Source of the DNA: Eubacteriaceae bacterium
GTDB lineage: Bacteria > Bacillota > Clostridia > Eubacteriales > Eubacteriaceae
Direction of reading: 5' to 3'
NCBI GenBank assembly: GCA_030156895.1
Contig: JASGLP010000004.1
Coordinates: forward strand, 1-64,000
Length of the DNA stretch: 64,000 bases
The position numbers were made by a program, and so were the translations under genes. Every line of letters starts with the position of its first letter. Within the stretch, counting starts at the first letter, position 1. Under the pieces are notes generated by a model, which searched no databases, was not told the origin of the DNA, and saw nothing but the letters and a program-made list of their open reading frames with translations. Of the stretch, positions 19,127-26,741 are shown one piece after another.

Positions 19127-20134
19127 ATGGAAGAGACAAAAATTAAATTATTAAGAACGCTGGATATTTTAAAGGGAACCGATGAAGAGCATCCGCTGAC
19201 CGCCAATCAAATCTGCGGGAAATTGGAGCTGGAAGGTTTTGAGGCAGAACGTAAATCGATCAGCCGAAATATCAACGCCTTAATTGAATATTATGATCAG
19301 TACAGTGATGAGAATTATGAAATCATGGGCTCAAAAGACAGCCGTAAGGGTTATTTCATGAACAGCCGCAATTTTGAGGACTGGGAGCTAAAAGTCCTGA
19401 TCGATGCGGTCTGGCAGGCCCGCTTTTTAACGGAAGAAAGATCAAAATCTTTATCGCAGCGTTTAAGGATGATGGCCAGTTGTGAAAGTCGTAAAGTTTT
19501 ACAGAATGTAACGCCGGTTAAATCGCATGCGAAAACCAGCAAGCACAAAGTTGCTGAACATATTGATAAACTGCTCCGGGCCATTAAAGAGGGCCGCAAG
19601 GTGGTCTTTGAATATGAATCCACTGATACCAATATGAAACGGCATAGCCGTTTTGACGGAAAAGAATATCTGATTAACCCCTACGCCCTAAAATGGAATG
19701 GAGACCGCTATTATTTGGTCTGCAATTATGACAAGTATGACGATCTGTCTTTTTACCGGCTGGATCGGATCGCCAACCTTCAGATCACTGACATGCCAGT
19801 CAAGCCGGCAAAAGAAGTTGTCGGCGACAATCCCTCGATGAAGATTGAAGCATTTGTTTCCAAGAGCCTCTACAGTTACGGCGGCGAGAGCATCCGCCTT
19901 GTTTTATGTATTAAGCCTTTTATGGTTGACGAACTGGTCGATTACTTTGGCGAAGATCTTAAATTTAGAGAGAACGGTTTGGAAGATGAGTTTGAAGTTC
20001 ATGTCAGCGTCAATAATGCTGATGGTCTGTATTACTGGCTATTGCAGCATGGCGAAAATGTGAAAGTTGTTTCCCCTGAGCCGGTGCGGGATGAATTGCT
20101 CAGACGGATTGATAAAATCAGAAGCCTATATTAA
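19127..20134 (+). CDS. WYL-domain transcriptional regulator
   Basis: 335 residues, with AAGGAG nine bases before ATG. It has an N-terminal winged helix (residues ~10-75), a WYL domain at ~150-230 with NPYALKWNGDRYYLVCNY and FYRLDRI, and a C-terminal WCX-type extension near 250-330. WYL proteins sense nucleic acid or nucleotide ligands and often control defence or DNA-damage genes. Its target is not evident; the next gene, a membrane protein, is a candidate. Confidence 0.85.
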   Translation: MEETKIKLLRTLDILKGTDEEHPLTANQICGKLELEGFEAERKSISRNINALIEYYDQYSDENYEIMGSKDSRKGYFMNSRNFEDWELKVLIDAVWQARFLTEERSKSLSQRLRMMASCESRKVLQNVTPVKSHAKTSKHKVAEHIDKLLRAIKEGRKVVFEYESTDTNMKRHSRFDGKEYLINPYALKWNGDRYYLVCNYDKYDDLSFYRLDRIANLQITDMPVKPAKEVVGDNPSMKIEAFVSKSLYSYGGESIRLVLCIKPFMVDELVDYFGEDLKFRENGLEDEFEVHVSVNNADGLYYWLLQHGENVKVVSPEPVRDELLRRIDKIRSLY

Positions 20135-20238
20135 GAAATGAACGTTTATAACAAATAGCAGTGATTAAAATGTTTACCTGTCCCAAATTTGTCCTGGTCA
20201 TCAGTGTATGATAGAAAAAAAGGGAAGAGGTAAGAAAA

Positions 20239-21261
20239 ATGAAAACTGCAAAATTGGTAATTGGTATTATTTCGATGGTTCTATCGGTCTTTGTTTTGTT
20301 CCAGTCCTGTGCGGCCGGCATGTACAACGCCCTGTCTTCAAATGGACAGGCCAGTGGAACAGGCGGTGTGTTTGTGGCCATCTGTCTGATGATTGCCGGA
20401 ATTGTTGGCGTGGCGACCCGGAATTCTGTCAAAAAAGGCGGAGCCCTGGCGGCCGCCGGTTTCTGTCTGGCGGGCGCTCTGGTTGGGGGCGTCCTGGCCG
20501 GTGATTATTCGGATCTCTATATCTGGTCATTTATCGCCTGGGCCTTTGGTGCTGTTTATCTGGTCGACGGATTTTACAGTGAGCCGGGTAAGCTGAATCT
20601 GAAAGCCTGGATGCTGGTGCTGGCTCTGATCATTCTGCCGCCAGTGGGTATTATACTGCTTTGGATTGACAGGCCTTTCAAACTGTCTTCGAGTATTATT
20701 ACAACGGTCATTGGGTCAGTCGCGATTCTGGTCATGGCAACAAATTTTATTGGAACGGACAGCGGATCGGTTACTAGCGATGAGGTCGCGACCCAGACAT
20801 CCCAGACTACTCAGGTGAGTAGTGAAAGCGCTGCAAACAGCAGTGAAACGCAAGTGGCAAAAACTTATGGCCTGAATGAAACCTGGACGGTGGATGGGGC
20901 TTTGTCTCTGACCTTTACAGCGGCAGCCGTAACGGATGATCGCAACCAGTTTGATGACAGCAATCCGGCCCAGGTCGTTATTCTAACCTATGATTATGAA
21001 AATCTGGGGATCGACAATGAATATATGGATCTTTATATCTCATCCAGCGATTTTAAAGTGATTGATAGCGCCGGCGTTATGGCAAGCACTTATCCGGCAA
21101 CAACAGACTATCCCCAGGAAACACCGGTCGGGGCCAAATGTATCGGTGCTCAGGAAGCTTATGGCCTGACGAATCCGGGTGGTGTAATTACTGTCCAGGT
21201 TGAAATTTACGGTAACGGTTTGGAAAAACATGAAGCGGTGTTTGAACTGCCGGTGGGATAA
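20239..21261 (+). CDS. Membrane protein with extracellular DUF5067/DUF4352-like domain
   Basis: 340 residues. Hydrophobic segments lie at about 5-27, 42-60, 70-90, 92-110, 122-142 and 148-170. A Ser/Thr/Gln-rich linker (~175-210) leads to a beta-rich domain from about 215 to the end. This domain contains the AQVVILTYDYENLG segment typical of the immunoglobulin-like DUF4352/DUF5067 families. The membrane part resembles a small sensor module. The last 105 codons are duplicated at 23948-24262. Confidence 0.65.
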   Translation: MKTAKLVIGIISMVLSVFVLFQSCAAGMYNALSSNGQASGTGGVFVAICLMIAGIVGVATRNSVKKGGALAAAGFCLAGALVGGVLAGDYSDLYIWSFIAWAFGAVYLVDGFYSEPGKLNLKAWMLVLALIILPPVGIILLWIDRPFKLSSSIITTVIGSVAILVMATNFIGTDSGSVTSDEVATQTSQTTQVSSESAANSSETQVAKTYGLNETWTVDGALSLTFTAAAVTDDRNQFDDSNPAQVVILTYDYENLGIDNEYMDLYISSSDFKVIDSAGVMASTYPATTDYPQETPVGAKCIGAQEAYGLTNPGGVITVQVEIYGNGLEKHEAVFELPVG

Positions 21262-21262
21262 T

Positions 21263-21304
21263 AGCCGCACACGCATCATATCATTGGTTGAAACAGGATT
21301 TCTT
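21263..21304 (+). pseudogene. Scar of an abiEi gene
   Basis: Directly after the stop of the membrane protein, a 40-base stretch encodes SRTRIISLVETGFL. It closely matches the SRTRIISLVKTGFL segment of the abiEi gene at 24529-24570. It shows that an abiEi copy once lay here and was deleted. Confidence 0.65.
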
Positions 21305-21318
21305 AGCAAAATAGTACA

Positions 21319-21352
21319 GTGTATTTACAATGCACGACTTATGAGCTATAAT
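21319..21352 (+). promoter_or_regulatory. Promoter and probable operator of the relB-yafQ pair
   Basis: TTTACA (21324-21329) and TATAAT (21347-21352) are 17 bp apart. The near-palindrome GTGTAT-N5-ATGCAC (21319-21335) covers the -35 box, a likely autoregulatory site for the RelB-type antitoxin. Confidence 0.55.
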
Positions 21353-21375
21353 TTAAGTGTAAGGAGGTGCTGATT

Positions 21376-21657
21376 ATGGCTACATCAAATGTTACAATCC
21401 GGATGGATTCTGAGTTAAAAAAACAGGCTGAGGAATTGTTTGCAGATCTGGGTTTAAATATGACGACAGCAATGATCGCTTTTACTAAACAGGCAGTAAG
21501 AGAGCAGCGGATTCCCTTTACACTTAAACGAAATATCCCTAATATAGAGACACTTGAGGCGATAGTAGAGGCTCAAAAAATTGCAACCGGTGAAATTGAG
21601 GCAAAGGAATATACCGATGTTGATGAGATGTTTGAGGATATCTTAAATGAAGTTTAG
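21376..21657 (+). CDS. RelB/DinJ-family antitoxin
   Basis: 93 residues. The ATG at 21376 is chosen because AGGAGG (21362-21367) is eight bases upstream; the longer frame start overlaps that site. The N-terminal ribbon-helix-helix (NVTIRMDSELKKQAEELFADLGLNM, then the TTAMIAFTKQAV helix) binds DNA. The acidic C-terminus would wrap the toxin. It overlaps the toxin frame by 11 bp. Because the toxin is truncated, the antitoxin may now act only as a regulator. Confidence 0.85.
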   Translation: MATSNVTIRMDSELKKQAEELFADLGLNMTTAMIAFTKQAVREQRIPFTLKRNIPNIETLEAIVEAQKIATGEIEAKEYTDVDEMFEDILNEV

Positions 21658-21922
21658 TATTAAGTCGACATCAAAATTTAAAAAAGACCTGAAGCGTGTC
21701 AATAAGCGCGGCTATAACCTTGAGTTATTAAAAGCAGTCGTTAGTTTATTGCAGCGCGGCGAAGAATTGCCGCCGGAGCATAAAGACCATCCCTTAAAAG
21801 GTGATTATCTAGGGTGTCGAGAGTGTCATGTTACACCAGACTGGTTGCTGGTCTACAAGTAGGTTGAAGAAACGCTGGTTTTGGTTTTATCTCGAACAGG
21901 TATACATAGTGATTTGTTTTGA
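21647..21922 (+). pseudogene. YafQ-family toxin with nonsense mutation
   Basis: The frame encodes a 91-residue RelE/YafQ mRNA interferase, but codon 72 is TAG (21860-21862). After the stop, the same frame continues VEETLVLVLSRTGIHSDLF to TGA 21920-21922. In YafQ the C-terminal His of the HSDLF-type ending is catalytic, so the truncated product should be inactive. Everything before the stop fits the family, including EHKDHPLKGDY and ECHVTPDWLLVYK. Confidence 0.8.
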
Positions 21923-21938
21923 TGTCTGATTTGACAAG

Positions 21939-21974
21939 CGGGTGGTAAGCTCTTTTGAGCCTGCCACCTCTTTT
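21939..21974 (+). terminator. Hairpin after the relB-yafQ pair
   Basis: GGTGG (21941-21945) pairs with CCACC (21964-21968) and an inner GCTC pairs with GAGC. CTCTTTT follows. It is a plausible intrinsic terminator 17 bp after the ancestral toxin end. Confidence 0.55.
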
Positions 21975-22057
21975 GGTTGTCAAATTTATTGCTTTTTCAG
22001 TGAAGAGTCCGGAAGAAGAGAACGCCCGATTTTGGGATTTAAAAAGATAGGTTCAAA

Positions 22058-22216
22058 TTACTGGCTTGTTAAAAAGAGTTTCTTCCGGATGCTATCGATT
22101 GATTCGTATAAATCAATGACCTGGCCGGCTTCCATTTGATCAATGGCTCGATCAAGTTTTTTAAACAGATTTTTTTCCTGATCACTTAGTTCAAGTTCTT
22201 TGGGTGTCTGTGACAA
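22058..22216 (-). CDS. Small antitoxin-like protein
   Basis: A 52-residue frame on the minus strand starts at TTG (22216-22214), nine bases after AGGAG, and stops at TAA (22060-22058). The protein is helical and highly charged, with LSDQEKNLFKKLDRAIDQME then IDLYESIDSIRKK. It resembles short antitoxins or addiction-module proteins in composition, though I cannot name a family. It is divergent from the AbiE operon and no toxin gene follows it on the minus strand. Confidence 0.45.
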   Translation of the reverse strand: MSQTPKELELSDQEKNLFKKLDRAIDQMEAGQVIDLYESIDSIRKKLFLTSQ

Positions 22217-22325
22217 ATAAATCAACTCCTTTTAAAAATATAATCTTATGATAACCGCATTTCCGGCAAGTTTCAATGACAAGATGGACTGCTATTGCTT
22301 TTAGGCTTTGACTTCCATTATTTAC

Positions 22326-22361
22326 TTTCGTGCTAATTTAAGTTACAATATTAGCACGAAA
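22326..22361 (+). promoter_or_regulatory. Inverted-repeat operator of the abiE operon
   Basis: TTTCGTGCTAAT (22326-22337) and its exact complement ATTAGCACGAAA (22350-22361) are separated by 12 bp. They overlap the likely -10 region (TTGACT at 22308 as -35). AbiEi antitoxins are known to bind inverted repeats in their own promoters, so this is the expected autoregulatory site. Confidence 0.65.
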
Positions 22362-22373
22362 GGAATTGTAAAG

Positions 22374-22967
22374 ATGAAGCGATATGAAAAGTTAGATAAA
22401 CTAATTGAAGAGCATGAAGGAATTATTAAAACAGCTCAAATTGTTGCGGCGGGTATTTCAAAAGCTCTTCTCTATGATTATGTAAAAGAAAAGAGACTAT
22501 CGCAGGTGGCCCATGGCATCTATGCCGCGGCGGAGGTCTGGATCGATTCGATGTTTTTGATCCATCTGCGCAGTGAACAGGCAATTTTTTCGCATGAAAC
22601 GGCTTTGTTTCTTCACGATTTGACAGATCGCGAACCGTCACCCTACTCAATTACAGTGAAGACAGGTTATAATCCTTTTCGGCTCAAAGAAGATGGCCTA
22701 AAAGTCTATACTGTTAAAAAGGAACTTCACCCGGTCGGATGTATCACGGCAGCAACGTCTTTTGGTCATCAAGTTCCGGTCTATGATATGGAAAGAACGA
22801 TTTGCGATCTGATTCGCAGTCGCAGGGATATTGAAATCCAAACCTTCCAGACGGCCATGAAACTCTATAGCCGGCGCCAGGATAAGAATCTGCGGACCCT
22901 CATGCAGTATGCCTCACTGTTTCGGGTCGAAAAAATCCTCAGACAATATCTGGAGGTGCTCTTATGA
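22374..22967 (+). CDS. abiEi: AbiEi-family type IV antitoxin
   Basis: 197 residues from the ATG at 22374, which follows AAAGGA; the longer frame start would overlap the operator. It has an N-terminal winged helix (residues ~1-50, with GIIKTAQIVAAGISKALLYD) and a C-terminal antitoxin domain (HETALFLHDLTDREP, YDMERTICDLIRSRRD). It counters the nucleotidyltransferase toxin encoded next, with which it overlaps by 4 bp (ATGA), and represses its own promoter. The pair looks intact. Confidence 0.9.
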   Translation: MKRYEKLDKLIEEHEGIIKTAQIVAAGISKALLYDYVKEKRLSQVAHGIYAAAEVWIDSMFLIHLRSEQAIFSHETALFLHDLTDREPSPYSITVKTGYNPFRLKEDGLKVYTVKKELHPVGCITAATSFGHQVPVYDMERTICDLIRSRRDIEIQTFQTAMKLYSRRQDKNLRTLMQYASLFRVEKILRQYLEVLL

Positions 22968-23809
22968 TTAAGACGTCTAAACAATTGAAAGACCTGATCC
23001 GTAATCTGTCAAAGAAAAAATCAGCAGATGCTCAGCTTCTGATGCGACATTATATGATGGAACGCTTCCTGGAGAGAATTTCTCTTTCTCAGTACAAGGA
23101 TCAATTTATTTTAAAAGGCGGCATTCTGGTAACGGCGATGATTGGTTTAAATGCCCGTTCAACCATGGATCTGGATGCCACAATAAAAGGTCTTGATGTG
23201 ACGATTGATGAGGTCGAGCAGATCATTTCCATGATTGCTGCGGTTCCCTTGGATGATGGGGTAACGTTTCTTATAAAAAGCATTGGCGAAATAATGGATG
23301 AAGCGGATTATCCGGGAATACGGGTGTCTATGGAAACTCGCTTTGATGGCGTGGTCACACCGTTTAAGATTGATATTTCTACTGGTGATATTATTACTCC
23401 AAAAGCAGTGCGTTATCAATTACACTTGATGTTGGAAGCGCGATCGGTAGATATTTGGGCCTATAACCTTGAGACAATTTTTGCCGAAAAGCTGGAAACA
23501 ATAATTTCTCGCAATACAACCAATACCCGGATGCGAGATTTTTATGATATTTACAGCCTGCTCCAATTGTACGGTGAAAATCTGAATGTTGAAATTTTAA
23601 AAAACGCCTTGCTGGCAACGGCAAAAAAGCGCGGTTCAGACTATCATTTAAAAGATGTTTATGAAATTCTTGATGAAGTGAAAAATAGTCAAGTGATGGT
23701 AAAGCTTTGGCAGGCTTATCAGAAAAAGTTTTCCTATGCCGCCGATATTAGCTGGGAAAATGTTATGAAAGCGGTTCGATACTGTATGCAAATGATAAAT
23801 ATCGGTTAG
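22964..23809 (+). CDS. abiEii: AbiEii-family nucleotidyltransferase toxin
   Basis: 281 residues, starting at the ATG overlapping the antitoxin stop. The DUF1814/AbiEii nucleotidyltransferase core has LKGGI near residue 48, STMDLDATIKG near 66-76, and the downstream KIDISTGD and FAEKLETIISRN segments. Such toxins pyrophosphorylate or nucleotidylate targets such as tRNA and cause growth arrest during phage infection. No truncation is seen, so an active type IV toxin-antitoxin module is likely. Confidence 0.9.
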   Translation: MIKTSKQLKDLIRNLSKKKSADAQLLMRHYMMERFLERISLSQYKDQFILKGGILVTAMIGLNARSTMDLDATIKGLDVTIDEVEQIISMIAAVPLDDGVTFLIKSIGEIMDEADYPGIRVSMETRFDGVVTPFKIDISTGDIITPKAVRYQLHLMLEARSVDIWAYNLETIFAEKLETIISRNTTNTRMRDFYDIYSLLQLYGENLNVEILKNALLATAKKRGSDYHLKDVYEILDEVKNSQVMVKLWQAYQKKFSYAADISWENVMKAVRYCMQMINIG

Positions 23810-23947
23810 ATAGAATCCCAGGGTCTTTATCGTGAAAAAGTGGTCTAAACAGCTTATTTTGAAAAATAGTCGTTGGTAGTAAAAATTTTATAGTTAAATT
23901 TAGTTTATGATTTGAGATAAGCAGGCGGAAAAATAAAATCACTGTAC

Positions 23948-24262
23948 CAGTTTGATGACAGCAACCCGGCCCAGGTCGTTATTCTAACCTATGATTATGA
24001 AAATCTGGGGATCGAAAATGAATATATGGATCTTTATATCTCATCCAGCGATTTTAAAGTGATTGACAGTGCCGGGGTTATGGCAAGCACTTATTCGGTA
24101 ACAACGGAGTATCCCCAGGAAACACCGGTTGGCGCCAAATGTATCGGTACTCAGCAAGCTTATGGCCTGATTAATCCGGGTGGTGTGATTACTGTTCAGG
24201 TTGAAATTTATGGTAACGGCCTGGAAAAACATGAAGCGGTGTTTGAACTGCCGGTGGGATAA
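23948..24262 (+). pseudogene. Duplicated C-terminal fragment of the DUF5067-like gene
   Basis: Nearly identical to 20947-21261. It encodes the last ~104 residues of the membrane protein (FDDSNPAQVVILTYDYENLG through the ending FELPVG) with only scattered substitutions. The membrane part is absent and no ribosome site precedes it; the first ATG (24026) starts mid-domain. It is a product of local duplication rather than a working gene. Confidence 0.75.
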
Positions 24263-24302
24263 AGTTGGATGGCTGGTAGCTGGATTTAATCCACTAATTA
24301 GT

Positions 24303-24332
24303 TTAAAGGGTCATATGTAATGGCCCTTTTTA
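24303..24332 (+). terminator. Intrinsic terminator
   Basis: AAAGGG and CCCTTT arms, with an inner CAT/ATG pair, are followed by a T-run. It ends transcription before the orphan abiEi promoter. Confidence 0.65.
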
Positions 24333-24372
24333 GCTTACAGTTGCAAGCAATGGAAACTAGCATTGTTTTCTG

Positions 24373-24418
24373 TTTACAATCGTGCTTTAATAATCTATAA
24401 TTAAAGCACGATTGTAAA
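24373..24418 (+). promoter_or_regulatory. Perfect palindromic promoter-operator of the second abiEi
   Basis: Two 19-bp arms, 24373-24391 and 24400-24418, are exact complements with an 8-bp spacer. The left arm begins with the -35 TTTACA (24373-24378) and the -10 TATAAT (24396-24401) reaches into the right arm; the spacing is 17 bp. The CGTGCT core is shared with the operator at 22326-22361. Binding of AbiEi would block RNA polymerase directly. Confidence 0.75.
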
Positions 24419-24441
24419 TGATGGGAAAGTGGGGTGCTTTA

Positions 24442-25032
24442 GTGGATGAGACAGTTCAGTTGATCAGAGATATTGCCAAAAATTCTGATGGAATTATTAT
24501 GACTAAGCAGATTGAAGAAGCTGGTATTAGCCGCACACGCATCATTTCATTGGTTAAAACGGGATTTCTTCACAAAGAAGCCAAGGGCATTTATTCACTG
24601 GAGGATATACTGGTAGATGAATACAAATTAATCCAGATTCGGAGCGAGAAGAGTATCTTTTCTTATGGGACAGCCCTGTATTTGCAGGACATGTCCGATC
24701 GGGTGCCTCATACAATTGATATGACAGTTCCCCAAGGTTATAATGTGTCACGAATAAAAAAAGATTATCCGGAAATTCGTTTTCATTATGTTAAAAAAGA
24801 ATTGTGGGAGATTGGAATTATATTAATTACTTCACCAAAAGTAAGGGTATATGACAAAGAACGCTGCATTTGTGATTTGATTCGAGATAAAAAAGCGATG
24901 GATATGCAGCTTTATATCCAGGCTATCCAGGAATATTTTAAATCAGAAAAAAATACCAGAAAATTACTGAAGTATGGAAAAAAGTTTGGCATTGAAGAGA
25001 AAATTCGAACTTACATGGAAGTCTTAAGTTAG
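24442..25032 (+). CDS. Orphan AbiEi-family antitoxin/regulator
   Basis: 196 residues from GTG at 24442, preceded by GGGAAAGTGGGG. The ATG at 24418 lies inside the operator, only ~10 nt from the predicted transcript start, so it is less likely. The winged helix (GIIMTKQIEEAGISRTRIISL) and antitoxin domain (SIFSYGTALYLQDMSDRVP, VYDKERCICDLIRDKK) match AbiEi. No AbiEii toxin follows; a thioredoxin-like gene starts 10 bp later instead. It may be a solo regulator or an antidote to the neighbouring toxin. Confidence 0.85.
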   Translation: MDETVQLIRDIAKNSDGIIMTKQIEEAGISRTRIISLVKTGFLHKEAKGIYSLEDILVDEYKLIQIRSEKSIFSYGTALYLQDMSDRVPHTIDMTVPQGYNVSRIKKDYPEIRFHYVKKELWEIGIILITSPKVRVYDKERCICDLIRDKKAMDMQLYIQAIQEYFKSEKNTRKLLKYGKKFGIEEKIRTYMEVLS

Positions 25033-25042
25033 GAGCGTACTT

Positions 25043-25426
25043 ATGAAAACACCAGAGCAGTTAATCGGAAGCAGACATCTAACTGCTTGGAAAGAAGAAA
25101 TGAAGCAAATAACTTCAATAGAAGAAATAAATAATTTGAAAAATAAGTCTGATATGCTATTGCTGTATTTTTCTGGGGAAATGTGTAGCGTTTGCCAGGA
25201 TTTAAAACCCAAGATTGAAGTAATGATAGACAACTATCCGGGTATTTTAACTGCGCAGGTAGATATCCAAAAGAATTCGGCGCTGGCAGCCAGCTATCAG
25301 GTTTTTACAGTCCCGGTTGCAATACTGTTTGTAAAAGGCCAGGAGACCATTCGTGAAGCGGGTGTTTTTAGTTTGATTCAGCTTGAAGAAAAAATTGCGC
25401 GATATGATGCCTTGTTGCATGACTAA
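25043..25426 (+). CDS. Thioredoxin-fold protein
   Basis: 127 residues, with TTAGGAG before ATG, 10 bp after the orphan abiEi. A central thioredoxin fold has the redox motif CSVC at about residues 48-51 in place of CGPC, and the cis-proline strand VFTVPVAILFV. The N-terminal ~40 residues are an extension. It lacks a signal peptide and is probably a cytoplasmic disulfide reductase. Co-transcription with the abiEi gene is suggested by spacing, but the functional link is unclear. Confidence 0.8.
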   Translation: MKTPEQLIGSRHLTAWKEEMKQITSIEEINNLKNKSDMLLLYFSGEMCSVCQDLKPKIEVMIDNYPGILTAQVDIQKNSALAASYQVFTVPVAILFVKGQETIREAGVFSLIQLEEKIARYDALLHD

Positions 25427-25439
25427 TTGAAATAATTGA

Positions 25440-25487
25440 CAAAGACACTGTATGGCCATTATAGGGGGGATGCAGTGTCTTTTATAT
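25440..25487 (+). terminator. Intrinsic terminator
   Basis: AAAGACACTG and CAGTGTCTTT pair around a ~20-base loop, with TTTTATAT following. It closes the abiEi-thioredoxin unit. Confidence 0.65.
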
Positions 25488-25589
25488 GAATTTTATGATG
25501 AAAGGTTGCTTTCATTGTTAGGTGAATATGGACGCCAACTATGTTAAAATATACTAATATCTACTATTATATGCTGGAAAGGAAAGATA

Positions 25590-26741
25590 ATGAAATTGAT
25601 GCATCTCTCAGATCTCCATATCGGGAAAAGGGTTCACGAATTTTCGATGCTTGAAGATCAGAAATATATATTAAACGAAATACTTAAAATAGTCCAAAAT
25701 GAAAAAGTTGAAGGGGTAATCATTGCCGGTGATGTTTATGATAAAGCAGTTCCTTCAGCAGAGGCGGTGGACTTGTTTGATGATTTTCTGACCGATCTGG
25801 CGAAGATGACGGTTCCAGTTTTAATGATCAGCGGCAATCATGACAGCCCGGAACGTTTAGATTTTGGCAGTCGGATCATGGCTAATCATCAGGTTTATAT
25901 AGCCGGACAGTTTAACGGAAAAATTTCAAAAGTAAATTTTGATGATGAATATGGGAGAATCAGCGTCTTTTTGATGCCATTTTTAAAGCCAGTCGTGGTT
26001 AACCGCAAACTGTCTTTAGATACTAAAAGTTACGACGAGTGCGTCAGAGAGGCACTAAAAACAGCTGAAGTTAATTCAGAAGAAAGAAACATCCTAGTGG
26101 CTCATCAGTTTGTCACTGCCGGGGGAAGCGATCCAGAACGATCTGATTCGGAAGTAAAGTCGCTGGGTGGGTCAGACAATGTGGATGCATCAGCTTTTGA
26201 AGCATTTGATTACGTGGCTCTGGGGCATATTCACCGCCCCCAGAAAATGGGGCGAGAAAGTGTCCGCTATAGCGGCTCGCCATTAAAGTATTCATTTTCG
26301 GAGGCGAGCCATCACAAGTCGGTTACGATTATTGATTTAAAGGAAAAAGGTGATTTAAAGTTATCACAGATCGATTTAATTCCGCGTCGCGATTTGAAAG
26401 AAATTCGTACATCTTTGCTGGAATTAAAAGCCGGAAAGACCCTTAATGGTGCTTCTGCAGATTGCTACGTCCATGTTATTCTGACGGATGAAGAAGAAAT
26501 TATTGATGCCATTGGCAAGGTGAGAGATATTTATCCCAACGTGATGATCTTAGATTTTGATAATCAGCGAAATCGAGAAAGTGAACATTCTGGCCGACTG
26601 ACTGGGGAGGATATCAAGCAGAAATCGCCCTTACAACTTTTTTCAGACTTTTACCTCAGTCAAAATAATATTGAGATGACTCCTGATCAGAAAAATATAT
26701 TTGCTGAAATCGCCGAAAAGCAGGAGGAAAGGACACAATGA
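25590..26741 (+). CDS. sbcD: Exonuclease subunit SbcD
   Basis: 383 residues, with AAAGGAAAG before ATG. Metallophosphoesterase motifs run in order: DLHIGKR near residue 8, GDVYDKAVPS near 48, GNHDSPERL near 84, HQFVTAGG near 173 and GHIHRPQ near 215. The C-terminal capping domain is present. With SbcC it forms the Mre11-Rad50-like complex that cleaves hairpins and blocked DNA ends. Its stop overlaps the sbcC start (ATGA). Confidence 0.95.
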   Translation: MKLMHLSDLHIGKRVHEFSMLEDQKYILNEILKIVQNEKVEGVIIAGDVYDKAVPSAEAVDLFDDFLTDLAKMTVPVLMISGNHDSPERLDFGSRIMANHQVYIAGQFNGKISKVNFDDEYGRISVFLMPFLKPVVVNRKLSLDTKSYDECVREALKTAEVNSEERNILVAHQFVTAGGSDPERSDSEVKSLGGSDNVDASAFEAFDYVALGHIHRPQKMGRESVRYSGSPLKYSFSEASHHKSVTIIDLKEKGDLKLSQIDLIPRRDLKEIRTSLLELKAGKTLNGASADCYVHVILTDEEEIIDAIGKVRDIYPNVMILDFDNQRNRESEHSGRLTGEDIKQKSPLQLFSDFYLSQNNIEMTPDQKNIFAEIAEKQEERTQ

